64,000 bases of DNA from Massilia psychrophila (GTDB lineage Bacteria > Pseudomonadota > Gammaproteobacteria > Burkholderiales > Burkholderiaceae_D). Positions 30,969 through 39,748 of this stretch are shown one piece after another; position 1 is the stretch's first letter; each line of letters opens with the position of its first letter. The notes below the pieces were generated by a model that saw nothing but the letters and a program-made list of their open reading frames with translations, was not told the DNA's origin and did not search any database. The stretch covers positions 67,434 through 131,433 of the forward strand of contig NZ_PDOB01000003.1 in NCBI RefSeq assembly GCF_002760665.1, in the 5' to 3' direction. A program made the position numbers and the translations under genes.

Positions 30969-31781
30969 CTACGCCGCCGCCCCGAACCGAAAACTCGACA
31001 CCGCCAGGCTGCCGAAAAAATCGTCTTCGTGATACACGCAGCTGGCCGGCTCGTTCTCTGCCGCGCCGAGCGCCACCATCAGCGGCATCAGGTGGTCTTC
31101 GCGCGGATGGGCCAGGCGCGCGTACGGCGCCTCGCTCCAGTGCAGCATGGCGGCGCCGCGTTCGGCCGGCGGCAACTTGCGCAGCACGTGTTGCAGCCAG
31201 GCGTCGAAGCCGTGCGACGCCTTCTGGCCGCCCGGCCCGAACTGGCGCAGGTTGTGGTAACTCAGGCCGCTGCCGATGATCAAGACGCCTTCGCTGCGCA
31301 GCGGCGCGAGCGCGCGGCCGATATCCATGTGCGTCTGCGGATCGTAACCAAGCTTGATCGACAGCTGCACCACCGGCATGTCGGCCTGCGGGTACACCGG
31401 ATAGAGCATCGAGAACGTGCCGTGATCGAACCCGCGCAGTGGATCGGGACTGACCGCGTGGCCGGCTTGCCCGAGCAGGTCCGCCACCTGGCGCGCCAGC
31501 TCCGGCGAGCCGGGAGCCGGATAGCTTACATGGTAGGTATGTGGCGGGAAGCCGCCGTAATCGTAGATCATCCCCGGCGCGGCGCTCGAGGAGACCATCA
31601 GCCCGGCTTGCTCCCAGTGGCTGCTGACCACCAGCACTGCTTTCGGGCGCACGCCGACTTGGCGCCGCATATCGATGAGCGACGCTTCCAGCTTGTCGTA
31701 GGTAGAACCGTACTGGTCCTTCATGAACGGCCAAGGACCGCCGCCATGGGAGACGAAAAAAGTGGGCAGGGCATTTGGCAT
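30969..31781 (-). CDS. ygiD: DODA-type extradiol aromatic ring-opening dioxygenase
   Basis: 270 residues from ATG 31781 with a strong GAGGAG ribosome-binding site. The family's metal-binding histidines are evident: FFVSHGGGPW at the N-terminus, SSHWEQAG near residue 53, and GFDHGTFSMLYPVYP. It belongs to the LigB/DODA group that includes E. coli YgiD (4,5-DOPA dioxygenase); the physiological substrate is unknown. It is convergent with ylqF. Confidence 0.9.
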   Translation of the reverse strand: MPNALPTFFVSHGGGPWPFMKDQYGSTYDKLEASLIDMRRQVGVRPKAVLVVSSHWEQAGLMVSSSAAPGMIYDYGGFPPHTYHVSYPAPGSPELARQVADLLGQAGHAVSPDPLRGFDHGTFSMLYPVYPQADMPVVQLSIKLGYDPQTHMDIGRALAPLRSEGVLIIGSGLSYHNLRQFGPGGQKASHGFDAWLQHVLRKLPPAERGAAMLHWSEAPYARLAHPREDHLMPLMVALGAAENEPASCVYHEDDFFGSLAVSSFRFGAAA

Positions 31782-31937
31782 GGTGACTCCTCAAGAAACG
31801 ATCTACCGAGAAGGGTTGAAAACAAATTGTACTAGTTAGGACTAATGTGCGCGCGCGGGTAAAGCGCAAAAAAATCCATTGGGCCGGCGGTGGCAATGCC
31901 AATTCGGTACGACGCCTTGTTGCGTTTATAATGTCCT

Positions 31938-32183
31938 GGTTTTGGTGCCCGCACGCGTGATCACGCGTGCAGTTAAACGGGAAACACCACGCTGCCGCGC
32001 CACCATCCGGCGCAGCGGTCCAGGGTGTGCTGCCCCCGCAACGGTAAACAAGCGTTGCCGCGATTGGCGACTGGCTGTCTCAATGACCACTGTGCGTTGC
32101 ATTGCACAGGAAGGTGGGGCGGTCCGACTTGCGAGCCCGGATACCGGCCAGGACAGGTGGAAGCGCCGGCGCCTTGGCGCCGG
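31938..32183 (+). ncRNA. Cobalamin (B12) riboswitch
   Basis: Conserved pieces appear in the right order: GGTGCCCGCA near 31944, CGGGAAACACC near 31978, GTGCTGCCCCCGCAACGGTAA near 32027-32047, and the B12 box AGCCCGGATACCGGCC at 32134-32149. A perfect 8-bp stem CCGGCGCC/GGCGCCGG at 32166-32183 follows and is a good candidate for the expression platform. It precedes a TonB-dependent receptor, so B12 should repress uptake when abundant. Confidence 0.93.
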
Positions 32184-32246
32184 TATCTTCCGTTGAATCC
32201 GGCTTGCGGGGACGCATGGCCGGAGACTCTTTCGAAGACCGACACC

Positions 32247-34247
32247 ATGATTTTTCCAGCTGCACTGCGCCACGCGCGGGCCACCCGACCGCTCGCCCTT
32301 GTTTCCTCTTTTTCCGCCGCTTCGGTCGCTTCGGCCATTTCTCTCCTTTTTTGCGTCCAGCCGGTTTACGCCCAGGACGCCGCCATGCCGTCGGTGCTGA
32401 TCAGCGGCGCGCGCTTTGCCAGCGTCCCTGAACTGGCGCCGATCGGCGCCACCGTCATCACCGCCGACGAGATCCGGCGCGCCGGCGTGTCCGACGTCAA
32501 CCAGGCGATCCGCAAGATCGGCGGCGTGTACGGCCGCCAGAGCCTCGACGCAAGCCCTGATTTTGCGCTCGATTTGCGCGGTTTCGGTTCGAACAGCAGC
32601 CAGAATATGGTCGTCGTGCTCGACGGCGTGCGCATGAGCGAAAACGAGTTGGCCAGCCCGGTGTTGTCGACCATTCCGATCGAGACGGTGGAACGGATCG
32701 AGATTATCCGCGGCGGCAGCTCGGTGCTGTACGGCGAAGGCGCCACCGGCGGCGTGATCCGGATTGTCACCAAGCGGTCTGCCAAGCGCGCGCGCCAAGG
32801 TTCGGTGTTTGCCGAGGCCGGCCAGTTCCGCCAGCACGACGTGCGCGCCTCGGTGGCGCAAAGCTGGGATGCGGTATCGCTCGACGCGTCGATCGGCAAC
32901 CAGGCCAGCGACAACTACCGCGCCAACAGCCGCTTTCGCCAGAGCGCCTTCAGCGGCGGCGCGCAGTGGGCATTAGGCGCAGGCCGCATCGGCGTGCGCA
33001 TCGACAGCGCGCGCCAGGATTCGCGCCTGCCGGGATCATTGTCCCTGGCGCAGTTCCTGGCCAACCCGCGGATAAGCCGCACGCCAGACGATTTCGGCTC
33101 GCTCGACTCCAATCGGATCAGCGCGTTCGTCGAGCAGCGCATCGGCGCCATCGACCTGGCGGCGGAACTGTCGCACCGCGAAAAAACCGTCAAGGGCCAT
33201 TATGTGTCCAGTTTCGGCATCACCGACGTCGCCTACGACAGCGAGCAGATCCAGTTCTCGCCGCGCCTGCGTCACCTCGCAAAGTTTGGCGGCGTCCTCA
33301 ATGAACTCGTCGCCGGCGTCGACCTGATTCGCTGGAACCGGGTCACGAAGTCGGATTTTTCAAAGGCCGACGCCAGCCAGGATTCGAAGGCGATCTACCT
33401 GCGTAACGAGATCCGCTGGGACCCGGCCCACAACGGCCGCTTGGCACTGGGTGTGCGGCGCGAGGTGTTCGACAAGGATTACACCGATCCACTGGCGCCG
33501 GTTGCGGAAACCAGCGCGCAGGCGCAGAACGCCTGGGAGGCGCAGGCCAGCTACAGCGTGCTGCCGCAGGTGAACCTGCATGCAAAAGCCGGCCAGAGCT
33601 ACCGCATGGCGAATGCCGACGAAAACAGCTTCCGTTCGTCGTCGACGGTGCTCAAGGCGCAAACCTCGCACGACCTCGAGCTGGGCGTGACGTTCGGTAC
33701 GGCAGGCGCCGGCCATACCATCAGCGCGCGCGTCTTCCGCCATCGCCTGGTCAACGAGATCTTCTACAACCCGACGCTGAACTACGGCACCAACACCAAC
33801 CTCGACCCGACCCGTCGCCAGGGTGTCGAAATCGACGCCGAAGCGCGCCTGGCCACGGACTGGCGCCTTACGGGCCACCTGCAGCACGTCGACGCCAGCT
33901 TCACGGGCGGTGCCAACGCCGGCCGCGAGATGGTGCTGGTGCCGAAAAACCTGGTGTCGGCGCGGCTGACGTGGGCACCGGCCAACGGTCACAGCGTTGA
34001 CGTCGGCGCGCAATGGGTCGACAGCCAGCGTTACGGCAGCGATTTTACCAACGCCTGCGCAGCCCGCATCCCGTCCTACACCACGCTCGATGCGCGCTAT
34101 GCCCGCACCATTGGCCGGTGGGAGCTGGCGGTATCAGGCCTGAACCTGGCCGACAAGCGCTACTTCAGCAATGCGTTCGCCTGCCAGGACGCGATTTACC
34201 CGTCCGACGGGCGCCAGCTCAAGCTTTCGGCGCGCTACGCTTTTTAA
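32247..34247 (+). CDS. btuB: TonB-dependent outer membrane receptor, probably cobalamin uptake
   Basis: 666 residues from ATG 32247. A signal peptide ends YAQDA (about residue 45). A TonB-box-like SVLISGAR, the plug domain (IRRAGVSDVNQAIRKIGGVYGR, ILRGGSSVLYG-type IIRGGSSVLYGEGATGGVI) and a beta-barrel ending in a terminal aromatic (ARYAF) follow. The substrate is assigned because of the B12 riboswitch directly upstream. The weak ribosome-binding site fits riboswitch control at translation. A decayed BtuF-like gene follows. Confidence 0.85.
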   Translation: MIFPAALRHARATRPLALVSSFSAASVASAISLLFCVQPVYAQDAAMPSVLISGARFASVPELAPIGATVITADEIRRAGVSDVNQAIRKIGGVYGRQSLDASPDFALDLRGFGSNSSQNMVVVLDGVRMSENELASPVLSTIPIETVERIEIIRGGSSVLYGEGATGGVIRIVTKRSAKRARQGSVFAEAGQFRQHDVRASVAQSWDAVSLDASIGNQASDNYRANSRFRQSAFSGGAQWALGAGRIGVRIDSARQDSRLPGSLSLAQFLANPRISRTPDDFGSLDSNRISAFVEQRIGAIDLAAELSHREKTVKGHYVSSFGITDVAYDSEQIQFSPRLRHLAKFGGVLNELVAGVDLIRWNRVTKSDFSKADASQDSKAIYLRNEIRWDPAHNGRLALGVRREVFDKDYTDPLAPVAETSAQAQNAWEAQASYSVLPQVNLHAKAGQSYRMANADENSFRSSSTVLKAQTSHDLELGVTFGTAGAGHTISARVFRHRLVNEIFYNPTLNYGTNTNLDPTRRQGVEIDAEARLATDWRLTGHLQHVDASFTGGANAGREMVLVPKNLVSARLTWAPANGHSVDVGAQWVDSQRYGSDFTNACAARIPSYTTLDARYARTIGRWELAVSGLNLADKRYFSNAFACQDAIYPSDGRQLKLSARYAF

Positions 34248-34257
34248 GCGCTGATAC

Positions 34258-34596
34258 GACAGTGACGCTGGCGGCGGCGAACGCATGGTCGGCGCGATCA
34301 ACTTCAGCGACTACCCGGAGGCGGCGAAAAAATCCTCCTGGTCGGCGCAGTTCCGCGCCAGCATCGTAGACCTCCAGCGGCGCTATGGCAAGCGCGCGCT
34401 GGTGCCGGTGTTTTGCCAGGTATGGGACAAGCCGATCTATACCCTTAGCAGCAAGCACATCATCAACGACGCGGTGCTGCAGGCCAACCTGTTCCGGATC
34501 GACGGCGAACTGCTGACCCGGCCCGGGCCGCGCATTGCCCGGGGCGCGGCGCAATTGTGCGAAAAAATTGAACTGGCGCGTCAACGGCGCAAGTAA
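34258..34596 (+). pseudogene. BtuF-like cobalamin-binding protein, truncated and internally deleted
   Basis: The reading encodes GERMVGAINFSDYPEAAKK, which resembles the N-terminal lobe of BtuF. It then jumps directly to FRASIVDLQRRYGKRALVPVFCQVWDKPIYTLSSKHIINDAVLQANLF, the C-terminal lobe. Signal peptide, N-terminal strands and a central stretch of over 100 residues are missing; BtuF is normally about 270-300 residues. It sits in the expected operon position behind the riboswitch-controlled receptor. An ATG at 34285 gives a 103-residue product unlikely to bind B12. Confidence 0.75.
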
Positions 34597-34705
34597 GCCC
34601 ACGTTAAAGTAGTAAGCATTTGCAATATCCGGCCCATGCGCCGGAGAAATCGTCGAAAAAGTGGTATCTTGCGATCGTTCGTCAACAAACATGATAAGGA
34701 TTTCC

Positions 34706-35368
34706 ATGCGTTTCCTGCGTTTTGCCATTGCCGCCATCGGGCTGGTCGCCTCTACCGCGTTCGCCTCGCCTGCCGATCCGAAGCTGGGTGCCGAATATGT
34801 TCAGTTGGGAAGTCCCCAGCCGGCCCAGGTCGTCGGCAAGAAGGTTGAAGTCATCGAATTTTTCATGTACCACTGCCCGCATTGCAACGTGCTGGAACCT
34901 TACCTGGCCGAATGGGTCAAAAAGCAGGGTGCCAACATTAACTTCCGGCGCGTACACATGCCGCAGACGGGTCCGAAAGATCCGGAAGCGCATTTGTACC
35001 TGACGCTTGAAGCGATGGGCAAGCTCGACGACATGCATGTCAAGGTCTTCAAGGCGATTCACGTCGACCGCGTCCGCATGAACACGGATGCGGTCGTGCT
35101 TGACTGGGCCGTCAAGAATGGTCTCGACAAAACAAAATTCCTCGACGCCTGGAATTCTTTCGGCGTCATGACCAAGCTGAACCGCTTGCCGAGTGTCCTT
35201 AACGCCTACAAGGTCAACTCGGTGCCGACACTGGTCGTCGATGGCCGCTTCATGACGTCGCCGTCGGTGGTCGATGCGGCAAACAAGGGCATGAACGAGG
35301 CCGCGCTGTCGAAGGCGACCGTACAAGTACTCGATGGCATGGTGGCGAAAGTGGCCAAGACAAAATGA
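34706..35368 (+). CDS. dsbA: Thiol:disulfide interchange protein DsbA
   Basis: 220 residues from ATG 34706, with AAGGA upstream. The signal peptide ends AFAS (about residue 21). The redox motif CPHC is at 57-60, followed by a helical insert and the cis-proline loop NSVPTLVVDG. It oxidises substrate cysteines in the periplasm. The next gene overlaps its stop codon. Confidence 0.95.
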   Translation: MRFLRFAIAAIGLVASTAFASPADPKLGAEYVQLGSPQPAQVVGKKVEVIEFFMYHCPHCNVLEPYLAEWVKKQGANINFRRVHMPQTGPKDPEAHLYLTLEAMGKLDDMHVKVFKAIHVDRVRMNTDAVVLDWAVKNGLDKTKFLDAWNSFGVMTKLNRLPSVLNAYKVNSVPTLVVDGRFMTSPSVVDAANKGMNEAALSKATVQVLDGMVAKVAKTK

Positions 35369-35685
35369 GCGATGTCGAACGGGAAGTCCTGAAGATGTAC
35401 GACCGGTCCAAGCCGGTCGACGAGGACTTGTTTGAAACCAGCAACGTAAACCAGCTGGCGTGGACCCTGGTGGCGCTGCTTGCCGGCCTCGTCATGTGGC
35501 TATGCATCGCGCTGGTGAACGCCGAAAACCAGCGCCATGCACTGATGACAAACAAGTGCGCCGATCCGCTGTTCAAGGGCGAACTGGACCAGCAATGCCT
35601 GGTGATGGTGCGCTCGCGCGACCATTGGTGGCAGCACCTGGGCTACGCGCTGACACACGTGACGCCTGCGGCGGCGCCGAAGTAA
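35365..35685 (+). CDS. Single-pass membrane protein of unknown function
   Basis: 106 residues, with its ATG overlapping the dsbA stop (ATGA), so it is translationally coupled to dsbA. An acidic N-terminal segment precedes one membrane helix (LAWTLVALLAGLVMWLCIALV, about 31-51). A short periplasmic tail with two cysteines (NKCADP and QQCLVM) follows. The paired cysteines and coupling suggest a DsbA-linked role, but this is inference. Confidence 0.7.
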   Translation: MSDVEREVLKMYDRSKPVDEDLFETSNVNQLAWTLVALLAGLVMWLCIALVNAENQRHALMTNKCADPLFKGELDQQCLVMVRSRDHWWQHLGYALTHVTPAAAPK

Positions 35686-35696
35686 AGGAGAACATT

Positions 35697-35725
35697 AAAA
35701 ACTTCGCTGCGGCGAAGTTTTTTTT
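35697..35725. terminator. Bidirectional terminator between dsbA operon and kinase gene
   Basis: AACTTCGC (35700-35707) pairs with GCGAAGTT (35712-35719) around a TGCG loop. It has a T-run on the plus side and an A-run on the other side, so it serves both convergent units. Confidence 0.85.
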
Positions 35726-35732
35726 CGCCCCC

Positions 35733-37026
35733 TTACGCCGGCCAGCGCAGCACAAACCGTGCCCCGCCGAGGGTGGATGGCTCGGCGGCGACCGCGCCGC
35801 CATGCTGCTCGAGCGCCTTGCGCGCAATCGACAGCCCCAGGCCGAAGCCGCCGGTCGCGCGGTCGCGGCTGCGGTCGAGCCGGTAAAGCGGCTCGAAAAT
35901 GCGCTCCCGTTCCTCCTGCGCAATACCGGGACCATCGTCCTCCACCACGATCTCGACCATGTCGACCTTGCGCGCCGCCATGGCGATGCGCGAGTGCGCA
36001 TATTTGCGGGCATTGCGCAGCACGTTGCCGATCGCCCGCATCAGCAGTCGCTGCTCGCCGCCGACGTTGCGCAGGGCGGGATCGATGTCGACTTCGACTT
36101 CGATCCCAGCCCCGGCCCCGGCCTGCCCATCGAGTAAGGCAAGGCATTCGGCCAGCGCCGGCGCCAGCGCGAACGGCGTCGACTGCACGGTTCGCTCGCT
36201 GCCGATCCTGGCCATTCCGAGCAGTTCTGCCACCAGCGCGTCGAACTCGGCCAAGTCGCCTTGCATGGCGTCGATACGCGCCGCCAGCGCGGCGTCGGGC
36301 GCGGCCAAGCGCAGCAGTTCGATCGCGAATTCAAGCCGCGCGATCGGCGTGCGCAGCTCGTGCGATACCGAATGGAGCAGGCTGGCCTGCGACGCGACCA
36401 GGCTTTCGATGCGCCCGGCCATGTGATTGATGCATTGCGCCAGCGGGTAGATGCTGGCGCCGCTGTTGACGTTGGTGCGCGAGGACAGCTTGCCGGCGCC
36501 GATCTCGTCCGCTACCGTCGACAAAGCCTGCAAGCCCTGCCAATGGGCGCGCGACCATAGCGCAATCGGAATCAGCAAGGCCAGCGCGACGATCGCGTAA
36601 CACAAAGCTTCCATCTGCAGCGCCACGGCAATGTCGATCGGCAGGTCGCGCGCGTGGATGACTTCATCCATGCTGCCGATGTACTTGTCGCCCTTGACGT
36701 CGACGCGCCGGAAGAACGCCTTGTTGGTGGCGTCGAGCACGACGTCGCCGCGCTCGAGGGCGCCCTGCTGGCGCGCTGGTGAGCGGCATCAGTTCGAGGC
36801 GAACCCGCGACACTTCGCGCACCTTGTTCAGGCGCACCAGCCATTCGTCGGCCGGGGCCTGGTCGACATAGTGTTCGAGCAGGAAAATTTGCGCCGCCGC
36901 CTGGCGCCGCGCGATCTCGGCCAAAGGGTCGCCGAACAGGCGGCTGATGGCAAAGTAAATGGCGAAGGTCGCCACGGTGATCGACAACATCACCAGCACG
37001 AAAAAACGGAAAAACAGGCGGTTCAC
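35733..37026 (-). pseudogene. RstB-like sensor histidine kinase, frameshifted
   Basis: The N-terminal part reads from a GTG at 37026 (VNRLFFRFFVLVMLSI, a membrane helix), through a periplasmic segment to LMPLTSA near 36775. The remainder continues in another frame (ALERGDVVLDATNK and on) to the stop at 35733. That part holds the second helix, HAMP, the H-box HSVSHELRTPIARL, and N/G boxes DDGPGI and GGFGLGLSI. The frames meet at a (GC)3 run, 36771-36776; one more GC would restore a continuous protein. No response regulator is adjacent: an IS element lies upstream. Confidence 0.75.
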
Positions 37027-37171
37027 GCCGCCATTCCGGCAGCGCACAAGGTCAACGACATAGTTTTCTCTATGGCCGCATTGGAGCGGAGCCAAGGCGG
37101 CACCGCGGGATTACATATTGATGACAATTGGGGGACAAATCGTAGGGGATTTTTCATTGGCAACCGGATAA

Positions 37172-38649
37172 GGTAACTATTCAGCCGCAGTGAGCCCCGC
37201 GATTAGTAGTTGTAAACAATGCTGGTTTGCCGCATCATTCCGCCATGCCACCGAAGCCACCCCGGCCCGATTTGACTCAACTGTCCGATACCGACAAGGA
37301 ACGGCTCATCGATGCGCTGTTCGCGCGCCTGGACGCGGTCGAAGCGAAGCTGGGCACGAACAGCGACAATTCGAGCAAGCCGCCATCGTCCGACGGGCTG
37401 GCCAAGAAGACGAGCTCGTTGCGCGAGTCGTCGGGCAAGAAGGTCGGAGGCCAGAAGGGCCGCAAGGGTACGACGCTCAGGCAAGCAGAGCAGCCCGATG
37501 AGGTCGTGAAGCATCCGTTGCCGGGACAGTGTGAACGCTGCCATGCAGCCTTGCCGACGCAGCACGCGCGGGTATGGGCTCGCCGCCAAGTAGTCGATGT
37601 GCCAACCGTCGCTTTCAATGTCGTCGAGCATCACGCTTTGGCCCTTACCTGCGCTTGCGGGCAATTTCATACGAGCTCTTTTCCAGGCGGCGTGAGCGAA
37701 TCGGTCCAATATGGTCCCAACGTGCGTGCACTGGGCGTGCATCTGACGCAAGGCCAGATGCTGCCGTATGCGCGTGCGGCCGAACTGATCCATGACGTGT
37801 ACGGCCTTGCGGTGTCGCCGGGTACGCTGGTGGCATGGGTGGCCGAGGTGAGCGCTGCCCTGCAGGAAACGGCGAACTTGATCGCCAGCCAACTGAGCGC
37901 GGCACAGCTGGTCCACGCCGACGAATCAGGTCTGCGCGTGGCCGGCAAACTCCATTGGCTGCACATCGCCGCCAATGAGACGCACACCTGGTACGGCATG
38001 CACGGCAAGCGCGGCATGGCCGCGATCGAAGAGCACGGCATTCTCGCCGGGCGCACTGGCGTACTCGTGCACGATTGCTGGGCCCCATATTGTCGCCTCG
38101 ACGACAGTACCCATGCCCTGTGCAATGCTCACCTCCTGCGCGAATTGTTGTACGCGAAAGAAACCACCGGCCAGCCGTGGGCGCAGGCGATGACCGACTT
38201 CCTGCTCAACGCAAACAAGTTATGCACGGCGGCGCGTGAGCGGCAAATCGTCTTCAGCGCCGACGACGTGCGCGCCTTGCGCACCGTCTACGACAACATC
38301 GTGCGGGAAGGCGAAAGGGCCAATCGCGTCGCCAGCGGGCGCGTCAAGCAATCCACCACGGTCAATCTGCTGCGCCGCTTCCGCCAGTACGGCGACGCCG
38401 TCTTGCGCTTCGTCGGCAACTTCGTCGTCCGATTTACCAACAACGCGGCCGAACGTGTAGTCCGAATGCCCAAGGTGAAACAGAAGGTTTCTGGCTGCTT
38501 CCGCACGCTCGATGGCGCCGAGTATTTCTGCGTCATCCGCTCCTGCCTCGATACCCTGCGCAAGCAAGGCCACAACATGCTTGCCGTGCTGCAGCAGGCC
38601 TTCGCCGGCACTCCTATTCAATCAGCTGCATAGCGGCTGAATAGTTACC
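37172..38649 (+). mobile_element. IS66-family element (single-transposase type), 1478 bp
   Basis: A 17-bp perfect terminal inverted repeat, GGTAACTATTCAGCCGC, lies at 37172-37188 and in reverse complement at 38633-38649. The interior holds one transposase gene and no tnpA/tnpB, as in the ISBst12-like subgroup. The flanks (CCGGATAA on the left, AGCAGTTT on the right) do not form the 8-bp target duplication usual for this family. Confidence 0.9.
37245..38633 (+). CDS. IS66-family transposase (TnpC type)
   Basis: 462 residues from ATG 37245 (a TTG at 37227 is an alternative). The order is a helical/leucine N-terminus, the NSSKPPSSDG motif, a basic linker (GGQKGRKG), the zinc-finger-like CERCHAALP and CACGQFH region, then a DDE core (HADESGLRV; HDCWAPY; NNAAERVVRMPKVKQKVSG). 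The C-terminal IS66 motif GCFRTLDGAEYFCVIRS completes it. It appears intact, so the element may still move. Confidence 0.95.
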   Translation: MPPKPPRPDLTQLSDTDKERLIDALFARLDAVEAKLGTNSDNSSKPPSSDGLAKKTSSLRESSGKKVGGQKGRKGTTLRQAEQPDEVVKHPLPGQCERCHAALPTQHARVWARRQVVDVPTVAFNVVEHHALALTCACGQFHTSSFPGGVSESVQYGPNVRALGVHLTQGQMLPYARAAELIHDVYGLAVSPGTLVAWVAEVSAALQETANLIASQLSAAQLVHADESGLRVAGKLHWLHIAANETHTWYGMHGKRGMAAIEEHGILAGRTGVLVHDCWAPYCRLDDSTHALCNAHLLRELLYAKETTGQPWAQAMTDFLLNANKLCTAARERQIVFSADDVRALRTVYDNIVREGERANRVASGRVKQSTTVNLLRRFRQYGDAVLRFVGNFVVRFTNNAAERVVRMPKVKQKVSGCFRTLDGAEYFCVIRSCLDTLRKQGHNMLAVLQQAFAGTPIQSAA

Positions 38650-38746
38650 AGCAGTTTTTCGTTCGGTTTTCCGCATCGGTATTTCCGAACGTTCTGCCCA
38701 AGGAAGTCGAATCCTTCCGAGATATGCGTCACGCGGGTTTTTTCTG

Positions 38747-38842
38747 TTGAGACGCTGCGCAGGCGGGGCACTTGCCGGCATTGAGCTCATCCACAGGATA
38801 CCCCAGGGCGAGTTTGCAATCGACAGTGCGTCGATTTTTCTG
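38747..38842 (+). pseudogene. IS6-family transposase, C-terminal remnant
   Basis: About 32 codons read RRCAGGALAGIELIHRIPQGEFAIDSA. This matches the C-terminal RSARCVLAGIELMHMIRKGQFAIDGA of the second, longer IS6 remnant at 42612-43204. The orientation is opposite to that copy, and both C-termini face the fdhD/ydeP genes between them. Everything upstream of this stretch has been lost. Confidence 0.65.
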
Positions 38843-38844
38843 CT

Positions 38845-39693
38845 TCAGCCTGGCTTAAAACGATGCGGATGCGAATATATTACATGCTTGTTTGCACGCA
38901 CGAAGCCGGCCAAAGACACACCTGCCTGGTCGGCCATGCGAACCGCAAGTGCGGTCGGCGCAGAAACGGCAGCCAAAACACTAATTCCAGCACGCGATAC
39001 CTTCTGTACCATCTCAAAACTTGCACGGCTGGTAATGACTGCAAAGCCCGAAGCGGGGCAGGTGCCGGCCCGGCTGAGCGCACCGATCAATTTATCAAGC
39101 GCGTTATGGCGACCGACATCTTCCCGTGCCAGCGCCACCCTTCCATCCCACGTAGCCCAGCCGGCAGCGTGCGCCCCGCCGGTTGCCGTGTGAATTAACT
39201 GAAGCTGGCACAAGCCGGCCATGGCCGTGTGCAACGCGCCAGCGTCGAGCATGCCGCCGGCGGGCACGGTCATTGGGTCGGGACTGAACTGCTCCAGGCT
39301 TTCGATGCCGCACAAACCGCAGCCGGTTTTACCAGTGCGCATGCGCCGCGCTTGCTTGATCCGGAACATGGCTGAAGCGGCGATGCGCATTTGAATTTCG
39401 ATGCCGCTAAGATGGCTAACGATGTCGATCTCGTAAATATCACTGGCACAGGCAACGAGCCGTTCGCTCACGCTAAATCCTATCGCAAAATCTTCCAGAT
39501 CCTGCGGCGTGGCGAGCATAACTGCCTGTGAAATACCATTGTAGACGAGTGCAACCGGTGTCTCTTCCACTACTTCTTCGCTGGTGACGTCCTGCACGCA
39601 AGTGCGTGGGCCGACGCACCAGCGCTGCACTGGCACGCGCCGCAGCGCTGGCGGCAATTCACGATCGTCTTGCACGGCGTCGTTCGGCGCCAT
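38845..39693 (-). CDS. fdhD: Formate dehydrogenase accessory sulfurtransferase FdhD
   Basis: 282 residues from ATG 39693. The functional CxxC motif is visible in GKTGCGLCGIES near residue 125, and later GGAHAAGWATWDG, AREDVGRHNALDKLIG and VITSRASFEMVQK blocks are FdhD signatures. It carries sulfur from IscS to the molybdenum cofactor of formate-dehydrogenase-type enzymes; a substrate enzyme of that class is encoded 55 bp upstream. An in-frame start further upstream would overlap that gene. Base composition is more AT-rich than the core genes. Confidence 0.93.
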   Translation of the reverse strand: MAPNDAVQDDRELPPALRRVPVQRWCVGPRTCVQDVTSEEVVEETPVALVYNGISQAVMLATPQDLEDFAIGFSVSERLVACASDIYEIDIVSHLSGIEIQMRIAASAMFRIKQARRMRTGKTGCGLCGIESLEQFSPDPMTVPAGGMLDAGALHTAMAGLCQLQLIHTATGGAHAAGWATWDGRVALAREDVGRHNALDKLIGALSRAGTCPASGFAVITSRASFEMVQKVSRAGISVLAAVSAPTALAVRMADQAGVSLAGFVRANKHVIYSHPHRFKPG

Positions 39694-39748
39694 GTTCGTC
39701 CGCTCGGGGAATGCATCGAAAGCATCTTCACGCACACCCGGCTCCGGT

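Noticed and set aside
34634-34649. Terminator hairpin upstream of dsbA (TCCGGC/GCCGGA)
   Set aside because: The stem is only six base pairs and no T-run follows.
37172-38649. 8-bp target duplication of the IS66 element
   Set aside because: The immediate flanks differ whichever boundary is chosen, so none can be claimed.
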